Shown in pieces: positions 59,355-64,000 of a stretch of DNA of 64,000 bases. Origin of the DNA: CAZVJU01 sp964627195 (lineage in GTDB: Bacteria > Patescibacteriota > Microgenomatia > UBA8517); the NCBI GenBank assembly GCA_964627195.1, contig CAZVJU010000002.1, positions 29,892 to 93,891 on the forward strand, written 5' to 3'. The number at the start of each line of letters is the position of its first letter. Within the stretch, counting starts at the first letter, position 1. The position numbers and the translations under genes were made by a program. The notes below the pieces were generated by a model. It did no database searches and was not told the origin of the DNA. It saw nothing but the letters and a program-made list of their open reading frames with translations.

Positions 59355-59591
59355 TTAGATTAGGTGTTTATTCCTAAAGGCAAAACCTGAATTAGTTTTC
59401 AAATATTTTTCAAAATCAAGCGCTTTCTTTTTGGAGACAAAAGCACAATAGTACACTAACTTTAACGGTCTGTATTTGTAAGTCTGCTTAACATTACCTT
59501 TTATATGTTCGTTTACCCTCTCTTTTAAGTTAGAGGAAAATCCAGTGTAATATTTATTGTTAATAAGTTCTAAGATATAAACGTAGTACAC
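59355..59591 (-). CDS. GIY-YIG endonuclease-like protein
   Basis: 78 residues with MYYVYILELINNKYYTGFSS (the GIY-YIG pattern in the variant Y-V-Y-I...Y-Y-T-G), R26 in LKERVNEH, and the short UPF0213 length. Many are single-domain nucleases of unknown role. It lies 135 bases downstream of the tmRNA 3' end, a common place for insertions. Confidence 0.85.
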   Translation of the reverse strand: MYYVYILELINNKYYTGFSSNLKERVNEHIKGNVKQTYKYRPLKLVYYCAFVSKKKALDFEKYLKTNSGFAFRNKHLI

Positions 59592-59702
59592 AAGGATATT
59601 GTATACAAATTCGTGCCACTTCGCCTACGGCTTCGATTGGCACACCACTTCTTGCTGATTGAACGAAAAAGGAGGGGATCAAACAAGTGCCGACCCAACG
59701 AA

Positions 59703-59721
59703 GTCCCGATTTAATCGGGAC
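59703..59721 (-). terminator. Hairpin directly behind tmRNA
   Basis: GTCCCGATT / AATCGGGAC hairpin five bases beyond the encoded CCA of tmRNA. No U-run follows, so it is a processing or termination element of uncertain type. A second palindrome, GTGCCA/TGGCAC, lies at 59611-59633. Confidence 0.5.
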
Positions 59722-59725
59722 GAAG

Positions 59726-60109
59726 TGGTGGAGACGGCGGGAGTTGAACCCGCGTCCGAAAAATACTCTTAAAATCATCTACAAGCTTATTTTCGTCCAA
59801 AGGACGATCAGCCTATGGCTGAAGTTTTTCTTTTAACTCCCAACCTCAAAAACTAACAAAAAAAATTGAAAGATTGACTTTAAATCTTAAGGTAAATGCG
59901 TAAAGCCAGTCGTATTTACCTGCATCCTAACTGGTTTATGCCCTGTCTGTTTGGTTAGGAAACAAATCAGAAGGACAACGCTTAAGCGTATGCTATAGCG
60001 TAATCGCTATTTCTATTAGTGATTATTTTTTTGACTTCTTTTGATGAGTGTTAGTCAAACTCAGCTTGCAGATTTTAAAGAACACTTCTCGTCGAAACCG
60101 TACGTCCCC
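59726..60109 (-). ncRNA. ssrA: Transfer-messenger RNA (tmRNA)
   Basis: The 5' end reads GGGGACG with GGTTTCGACGAG following, and the 3' end has the T arm GCGGG/CCCGC and acceptor CGTCTCC-A-CCA; the acceptor strands pair across 384 bases, with CCA encoded. The tag frame ends with codons for DYAIAYA and TAA (59982-59984). After the conserved AGTC the resume codon appears to be AAA, giving the tag KKIITNRNSDYAIAYA, an unusual start. tmRNA with SmpB rescues stalled ribosomes; smpB lies 105 bases upstream on the same strand. Confidence 0.92.
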
Positions 60110-60213
60110 TCGTCGCAACGCGACGAGCTGTCTTTCGTTTCGTCTACGACGAAACTTCAGGCGCATGTCGGTTGCTCCTCTCAAAAATTGTCCGACGACA
60201 ATTTTTGTAAATT
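60110..60213 (-). repeat. Three-hairpin spacer between smpB and tmRNA (hairpin element copy C)
   Basis: Leftward, AAAAATTGTC/GACAATTTTT (10-bp stem, 60183-60206) followed by GAGAGGAG, then GTTTCGTC/GACGAAAC, then CTCGTCGC/GCGACGAG right before tmRNA. The first hairpin plus GAGAGGAG matches elements at 62059 and 63528. Confidence 0.55.
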
Positions 60214-60645
60214 TTACTCTTTTTGTCTTAGCTCGCGTTCAATCTCTCTTTCAAGATCTTTTCTCTTAATTGATTCTTTCTTTTCGAACTTCCGTTTAGT
60301 CTTGGCTAAAGCTATTTCTAGTTTCACCAGGCGGCCCTTAGTATACACTTTAGTGGGTATAAGAGTCAACTTTTTTTGCTTCATTTTGGTAATTAAAGAA
60401 GTAAGTTCAGTCCTATGGAGAAGAAGTTTGCGGCTCTGGGTAGGATCGTAATTTACCAATCCCTCGGTAGGTATATTTGCGTTTATGAGATAAGCCTCGC
60501 CTTTTACTATTTTTACATACGAATTACCTAAATCTGCACGATTTTCTTTGATTGCTTTTACCTCCGCCCCTTTGAGCGAAACTCCCGCTTCAACTCTGTC
60601 ATAAAGATTATAATTAAAGTTAGCTTTCTTGTTTATTATTCGCAT
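60214..60645 (-). CDS. smpB: SsrA-binding protein SmpB
   Basis: 143 residues from ATG 60645 (MRIINKKANFNYNLYDRVEA). SLKGAEVKAIKENRADLGNS and SRKLLLHRTEL are the conserved beta-barrel parts, and the Lys/Arg-rich tail follows. Binds the tRNA-like part of tmRNA. Upstream Met codons (to 60681) lie in heptamer array 5 and give an unlikely start. Directly upstream of tmRNA on the same strand. Confidence 0.95.
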   Translation of the reverse strand: MRIINKKANFNYNLYDRVEAGVSLKGAEVKAIKENRADLGNSYVKIVKGEAYLINANIPTEGLVNYDPTQSRKLLLHRTELTSLITKMKQKKLTLIPTKVYTKGRLVKLEIALAKTKRKFEKKESIKRKDLEREIERELRQKE

Positions 60646-60654
60646 ATATAGATG

Positions 60655-60716
60655 GTGCAAAGTACAAACAACAAAGCGCAAAATAGTTAAATAGTAATTT
60701 CTCTTTGCCCTTTGTC
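60655..60716. repeat. Inverted pair of heptamer arrays upstream of smpB (array 5)
   Basis: Plus-strand units GTGCAAA, GTACAAA, CAACAAA, GCGCAAA (60655-60682), then 15 bases later on the minus strand GGACAAA, GGGCAAA, GAGAAA. The two halves face each other like the arrays at 38747 and 39159, but with nothing between them. Confidence 0.65.
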
Positions 60717-60736
60717 CTGGTACATTTTACCTTAAA

Positions 60737-61420
60737 ATGGGATTGACTGATATCTTTTTTCCTAAAACTTGCTTATCTTGCGGTAAAAGTGGTGTTTACA
60801 TCTGTACTTCCTGCGCTCAGAGGGTACCAAACCCACAACTTGTTTGTCCTGAATGTCAAAGGCCCTCTATTGACGGATTTACCCACACCAAGTGTAAAAA
60901 GAAGTTGAGTTTGGATGGAATTATTTCCTTGTGGAAATATCAAGGAGTTATAAGAGCCGCTCTTCTCAAATTAAAATATCGCTACGCCCGAGAAATTGCT
61001 GACGAGATAGTAAAATATTCAAAACCGCAACTAACCAAATTTATCTTTATCCTTCCAAAAAATCCTATTCTCGTTCCTATTCCTTTATATTTCCTGAAAG
61101 AGAATCTAAGGGGGTTTAATCAGACAGAGCTTTTAGGAAAAGCGCTTGCAAATGAGTATGGTTGGAAGTTTATACCTGATCTTCTTTTAAGAAAGATGCT
61201 TAAAAAACCTCAAGCGGAATTAAAAGGTGAAGAAAGGAAGGAAAATATTCAAGGTGTTTTTGCATTTAACCCTAACTATCCTTCGACAACGCTTTCGACA
61301 AGCAATTCTTTTATTCTGTTTGACGACGTTTACACAACAGGTTCTACTTTGAAAGAAGCGTGTAAGGTTTTGAAAAGAAACGGAGTGAAGACGGTTTGGG
61401 GTTTAACAATAGCAAGGTAA
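60737..61420 (+). CDS. comF: ComF-family phosphoribosyltransferase-like competence protein
   Basis: 227 residues. N-terminal zinc finger CLSCGKSGVYICTSC and CPECQ, then the phosphoribosyltransferase fold with GFNQTELLGKALA and the PRPP motif FILFDDVYTTGSTLKEA. ComF supports DNA uptake in transforming bacteria. The insertion ALKGEERKEN-type segment is normal. Divergent from smpB across the heptamer array. Confidence 0.88.
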   Translation: MGLTDIFFPKTCLSCGKSGVYICTSCAQRVPNPQLVCPECQRPSIDGFTHTKCKKKLSLDGIISLWKYQGVIRAALLKLKYRYAREIADEIVKYSKPQLTKFIFILPKNPILVPIPLYFLKENLRGFNQTELLGKALANEYGWKFIPDLLLRKMLKKPQAELKGEERKENIQGVFAFNPNYPSTTLSTSNSFILFDDVYTTGSTLKEACKVLKRNGVKTVWGLTIAR

Positions 61421-61452
61421 TTCGGTGTCTAGTTGGCTATGACCTAATTTTG

Positions 61453-61803
61453 TCATAAAGACTGATGTCGCGTTTTTATTTTTCTCAACGTTGGTACCCT
61501 CCCCCAAAAATTATAAAGTAGTACATTTGTTACCAAAACAATTCCGGAAATCAAACCTTCTAAAAACCATAATGCTACTAGAGCTCCGGCATGATAGGCT
61601 TCGGTCGGTTTTCCCACGAAGAAAAACAATAATGCTAATATTAACAAGGCTATCATTAAATTTCCAAAAGTCACTATCACAATTTTAATCAAATCTAACC
61701 AAATATTTCTGGATTTTTTGGATATAGACATAGAGAAAATAATCGATGGAAAGAAAAGAAAGACGAGCAAGACTATAACATAGATAATATAAAGGTTCGT
61801 CAT
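61453..61803 (-). CDS. Small membrane protein
   Basis: 116 residues with three or four hydrophobic segments (MTNLYIIYVIVLLVFLFFPS at the start). The ATG lies 3 bases beyond the partial copy of the tRNA-Ser 3' end at 61806, so the gene begins right at that boundary. No family recognised. Confidence 0.5.
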   Translation of the reverse strand: MTNLYIIYVIVLLVFLFFPSIIFSMSISKKSRNIWLDLIKIVIVTFGNLMIALLILALLFFFVGKPTEAYHAGALVALWFLEGLISGIVLVTNVLLYNFWGRVPTLRKIKTRHQSL

Positions 61804-61805
61804 CT

Positions 61806-61824
61806 GCGGTGAGGGTGGGATTCG
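61806..61824 (-). repeat. Partial copy of the tRNA-Ser(GGA) 3' end
   Basis: GCGGTGAGGGTGGGATTCG is identical to 61894-61912, the 3' end of tRNA-Ser(GGA), and lies 69 bases further left in the same orientation. The copy stops in the T loop. Confidence 0.8.
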
Positions 61825-61894
61825 CCGTGCATTGCATGAAATACCTTACTTTTGCACCATCGAACTCCAGCCGAATCGCGAACGTAAACGTGAG

Positions 61895-61981
61895 CGGTGA
61901 GGGTGGGATTCGAACCCACGGTAACCTTGCAGCTACATACGCTCTCCAAGCGTACCTAATCGGCCACTCTAGCACCTCACC
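61895..61981 (-). tRNA. tRNA-Ser (GGA)
   Basis: Acceptor GGTGAGG/CCTCACC, anticodon stem TACGC/GCGTA with loop TTGGAGA (GGA), long variable arm, T arm GTGGG/CCCAC with TTCGAAT, discriminator G. Closely resembles bacterial tRNA-Ser(GGA). Reads UCC/UCU codons. Its 3' end is copied at 61806. Confidence 0.95.
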
Positions 61982-62058
61982 GCGTCAAAACAAACCTTGC
62001 TGGTCATACTTCCTCGCTTATGCTTTGAAGTATTTACCGCTTTTCTTGTTTTTCCTTT

Positions 62059-62183
62059 CAAAATTGCTTTGCAATTTTGTATTTTACAAAATCGTGCAAC
62101 GATTTTGAGAGGAGAAGCAGACGAAAAGCTGAAAGTAATTTGCATTTAGCAAATTACAAAAGCACTCGTCTTGCTTCGACGAG
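62059..62183 (+). repeat. Hairpin element copy A next to tRNA-Ser(UGA)
   Basis: CAAAATTG-CTTTG-CAATTTTG, AAAATCGT-GCA-ACGATTTTG, GAGAGGAG, AAAAGCTGAA, GTAATTTGC-ATTTA-GCAAATTAC, AGCACT, and CTCGTC/GACGAG just before the tRNA. The same order with sequence changes that keep the stems occurs at 63528-63643. Confidence 0.6.
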
Positions 62184-62265
62184 CGGAGGGTACAGGGGTC
62201 GAACCTGTTAGGGCTTGCGCCCACGGGTTTTCAAGACCCGCGCATTACCGTCCTGCCCACCCTCC
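62184..62265 (-). tRNA. tRNA-Ser (TGA)
   Basis: Acceptor GGAGGGT/ACCCTCC, anticodon stem CGGGT/ACCCG with loop CTTGAAA (TGA), variable arm, T arm ACAGG/CCTGT with TTCGACC, discriminator G. Reads UCA and wobble. Confidence 0.95.
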
Positions 62266-62283
62266 AGTTCAGTATCAAAGGTA

Positions 62284-62820
62284 TTATACCAAACTCTCTT
62301 GCCAGCCTGAGTCTAAAATTTCCTTAGCTTTATCCAAGACCTTTTTCTCACTCGAATATTTCAGTTTTTTTCTGGCCTTCTCAAAAGGTAGCCAGGCGAC
62401 TTCCGAAGTTTCAAAACCAGCTCCTTCCGACAGATCAGATAGCCACTTCATTAAAAAGTATGTTACTAGTTTAAAAACTTTATCGCCGGATCTTGTAAAA
62501 AAAAACTTTTCGGTTCCCAGTTTCCTGACTATTTTGGCGACAACCCCACCTTCCTCTTTTACCTCCCGCAAGGCCGCCTCCTCAAGTTCTTTTTCGCTTG
62601 CTTTTCTTTCTCCCTTTGCAAGCGGTCCCGGTTTATCAGTACCTTTTTCGTCATCCAACCAGCCTTTTGGGAACCGCCAATAACTTTCTGGATATAACTT
62701 GCTGGGAGTGGATTTTGTAACCAGCCAGAGTGTTTTCCCACCCTGAAGTTTAAAAACAACCCCTCCTGCCGAGAATTCTCTTAGGAGTTTTGTCTTTTCT
62801 TTTGGTTTGCCTTTTTCCAT
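62284..62820 (-). CDS. NUDIX hydrolase with expanded box
   Basis: 178 residues. LREFSAGGVVFKLQGGKTLW opens the fold; the NUDIX box begins PKGWLDDEKG, is interrupted by about 15 residues, and ends ALREVKEEGGV, so the catalytic REVKEE is intact. Diphosphohydrolase of the bis(5'-nucleosyl)-tetraphosphatase or ADP-ribose type is possible. Starts inside the end of the NUDIX-like gene upstream (40-base overlap). Confidence 0.75.
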   Translation of the reverse strand: MEKGKPKEKTKLLREFSAGGVVFKLQGGKTLWLVTKSTPSKLYPESYWRFPKGWLDDEKGTDKPGPLAKGERKASEKELEEAALREVKEEGGVVAKIVRKLGTEKFFFTRSGDKVFKLVTYFLMKWLSDLSEGAGFETSEVAWLPFEKARKKLKYSSEKKVLDKAKEILDSGWQESLV

Positions 62821-63233
62821 TTCTCTAAAACTTCTCTGGCGCTTTTGAGCATCTGTTTTTCTCTTTTAGAGGAAAGCTTTTTTACTGCATTTGAATAATC
62901 TAACCATGCAGATTCAGGAAAACCGATAGATTCGACTGGAGTGGTTTTTGTGAGCATCAGGTAATAAATATGGCGTTGAGGGAGTGTTTTACCGTTAATA
63001 GTTGTAGCTCCTCCCGCTCGGCCAGCTTCCTCGAGAACTCTGGCAGAAATTCCTGCCTTTTCACCCATCATCCGAAGAGCTGCTCTTACAGAAGATTCTC
63101 CCTTTCTTGTCAAAACCTTGGGAATTTCCCACTCTCCGGCTTTCGTTTGTTTTACCAAAAACCACTGACGTTTGCCTCTAACCTCTCGGAATAAACAGGC
63201 CCCCGATATTAAAACAGTATTTTTGTCAATCAT
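62781..63233 (-). CDS. NUDIX-like protein without a functional box
   Basis: 150 residues resembling NUDIX (GACLFREVRGKRQWFLVKQT, WEIPKVLTRKGESSVRAALR, EKAGISARVLEEAG), but the RExxEE metal site is replaced by RMMGEK, so it is probably not catalytic. The basic C-terminal tail is KWKKANQKKRQNS. Overlaps and probably co-expressed with the active NUDIX gene; a regulatory or pseudo-enzyme partner is inferred. Confidence 0.6.
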   Translation of the reverse strand: MIDKNTVLISGACLFREVRGKRQWFLVKQTKAGEWEIPKVLTRKGESSVRAALRMMGEKAGISARVLEEAGRAGGATTINGKTLPQRHIYYLMLTKTTPVESIGFPESAWLDYSNAVKKLSSKREKQMLKSAREVLEKWKKANQKKRQNS

Positions 63234-63261
63234 AATTCACCCTTACTTTCTTTTCCCAACT

Positions 63262-63366
63262 GGCGGAGGCGAGAGGATTCCCTTCGACTTCGCTCAGGGT
63301 AAACTTCTCATCCTCTTTTTTCAGCTTCGATAATCTCAAGACTGACGTCCTGAGCTTGTCGAAGGG
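63262..63366 (-). repeat. Tail copy of tRNA-Ser(CGA) plus inverted-repeat insert
   Basis: GGCGGAGGCGAGAGGATTC (63262-63280) repeats 63365-63383, the 3' end of tRNA-Ser(CGA). Between the copies lies an 86-base segment bounded by inverted ends CCTTCGACTTCGCTCAGG and CCTGAGCTTGTCGAAGG. The insert resembles a small inverted-repeat element flanked by a direct duplication. Confidence 0.75.
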
Positions 63367-63456
63367 CGGAGGCGAGAGGATTCGAACCTCTGACCCCGAT
63401 TCAATCGGGGTACTCGTTTTCGAAACGAGCCCGTTCGGCCACTTTGGTACGCCTCC
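63367..63456 (-). tRNA. tRNA-Ser (CGA)
   Basis: Acceptor GGAGGCG/CGCCTCC, anticodon stem CTCGT/ACGAG with loop TTCGAAA (CGA), long variable arm CCCCGATTGAATCGGGG, T arm GAGAG-type with TTCGAAT, discriminator G. Reads UCG. Its 3' end is copied at 63262. Confidence 0.95.
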
Positions 63457-63527
63457 TCGTCGAAATTTACTTCGCTTATCGCAAAAAGCTTGCGCCTTTT
63501 GCTTAGCGCTTCGTAATTTCTCCTCTT

Positions 63528-63643
63528 AAAATCGCTTTGCGATTTTGTTTTTTAATTAACAAAATTGCGTGACAATTTTGAAAGGAGGAATTGATAAAAA
63601 GCTGAAGTCACATTCAGTTTACATGAACGTGACGGAAGCACTT
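63528..63643 (+). repeat. Hairpin element copy B near tRNA-Arg
   Basis: AAAATCG-CTTTG-CGATTTT, CAAAATTG-CGTGA-CAATTTTG, GAAAGGAG, AAAAGCTGAA, GTCAC.../...GTGAC, AGCACT. Counterpart of 62059-62183; stems kept, sequences differ. The left part 63457-63527 has additional palindromes. Confidence 0.6.
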
Positions 63644-63660
63644 ATCAGATTCCGACGTAG

Positions 63661-63733
63661 TGCACCCGGCGAGAGTCGAACTCGCAGTCTACGGCTCCGC
63701 AAGCCGACGCTTTATCCATTAAGCTACGGGTGC
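63661..63733 (-). tRNA. tRNA-Arg (GCG)
   Basis: Acceptor GCACCCG/CGGGTGC, D arm GCTT/AAGC with A20, anticodon loop TTGCGGA (GCG), T arm GCGAG/CTCGC with TTCGACT, discriminator A. The outermost pair of the anticodon stem is T-T. A GCG anticodon for Arg is uncommon in bacteria, which mostly use ACG with inosine. Confidence 0.88.
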
Positions 63734-63829
63734 ACGTCCTTTCCAAACTTTCTTTCGAAAGAAAGTTTGGAAAAGAGACTAACACTATACGTATTTTATC
63801 AAATTTGGAACCGAAAATCTCGATTAGAG

Positions 63830-64000
63830 TCAGTTTTGGGGGAGGAATTGAGAGAACCAGTTTGCAGCCTTATCAATATTTGATGCAGGAGACTCTTCTT
63901 CTTTCAGGTAGGTTGTTAGTAGATTCTTAATTTTTTCTTTATCTCCTGAATTGACAACGACTTCCAATCTTCCGGGAATGATGGTCATTTCAAAAACCAG
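63830..64000 (-). CDS. Hypothetical protein, C-terminal end (runs off the window)
   Basis: The leftward frame from the right edge ends at TGA 63830-63832 and gives 56 residues including LVFEMTIIPGRLEVVVNSGD and NWFSQFLPQN. The long frames on the other strand are less convincing. No family recognised. Confidence 0.55.
   Translation of the reverse strand: MVFEMTIIPGRLEVVVNSGDKEKIKNLLTTYLKEEESPASNIDKAANWFSQFLPQN

Noticed and set aside
60041..60451. Rightward frame over tmRNA and smpB
   Set aside because: Antisense to two certain genes, Ser/Leu-rich shadow composition.

Overview
The window looks like a chromosomal segment of a Patescibacteria (CPR) bacterium, probably of the Microgenomates type; this lineage call is inference. 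It rests on low-GC compact coding, weak or absent Shine-Dalgarno sites, a DUF4012 surface protein, VanW/PG-binding proteins, PrgI/VirB4/VirB6 with many small T4SS-type pilins, four-helix-bundle and GIY-YIG genes, and almost no biosynthetic genes. The replication origin is inside the window: rpmH-rnpA-yidD-yidC-khpB run leftward and dnaA-oriC-dnaN run rightward. There is one 10-N assembly gap, inside dnaN.

Layout. 1-4.5 kb: PEGA fragment, truncated Hsp20, tRNA-Cys, M23 peptidase, DNA glycosylase, a broken hydrolase and a DedA-like protein. 4.56-8.15 kb: accessory region downstream of groEL with PIN and BrnT/BrnA toxin-antitoxin pairs, a NUDIX gene and two broken genes, punctuated by two diverged copies of the groEL 3' end. 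8.15-12 kb: groEL, groES and a solute-binding protein. 12-20.5 kb: VanW protein, TsaC-TsaE fusion, a putative zinc peptidase, tsaD, and a T-box leader with valS. 20.5-28 kb: NUDIX, L25, DUF4012, RNase H, khpB, yidC, yidD, rnpA, rpmH. 28-31.6 kb: dnaA, oriC, dnaN, then a two-gene cassette closed by a diverged copy of the dnaN 3' end.

31.6-52.3 kb is a large T4SS-like locus, mostly leftward: eight pilin paralogues, a lytic transglycosylase, a VirB6-like channel protein, PrgI, a VirB4 N-terminal-like protein, the VirB4 ATPase, and a large membrane protein ending in a HEIGHH metallopeptidase motif. I saw no relaxase or VirD4, so an envelope pilus for adhesion, DNA uptake or secretion is more likely than conjugation (inference). 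A rightward island inside it carries a four-helix-bundle gene, a nucleotidyltransferase/HEPN remnant and a 921-residue coiled-coil protein. 53.5-59.3 kb holds a rightward cluster: SpoIID-like protein, PH-domain membrane protein, and a PP2C-like/beta-propeller protein. 59.3-64 kb carries GIY-YIG, tmRNA, smpB, comF, NUDIX genes and four leftward tRNAs (three Ser, one Arg).

The most unusual signal is repeated at several places. Accessory DNA sits directly behind the 3' end of a conserved gene, and its far boundary is a second copy of that 3' end. For groEL (twice) and dnaN the copies differ mainly at codon third positions, as if they came from a related genome. Two tRNA-Ser genes show a similar 19-bp tail duplication. 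Other recurrent elements are an 86-bp two-hairpin repeat, arrays of four degenerate 7-bp units, and a hairpin element beside tRNA and tmRNA genes.
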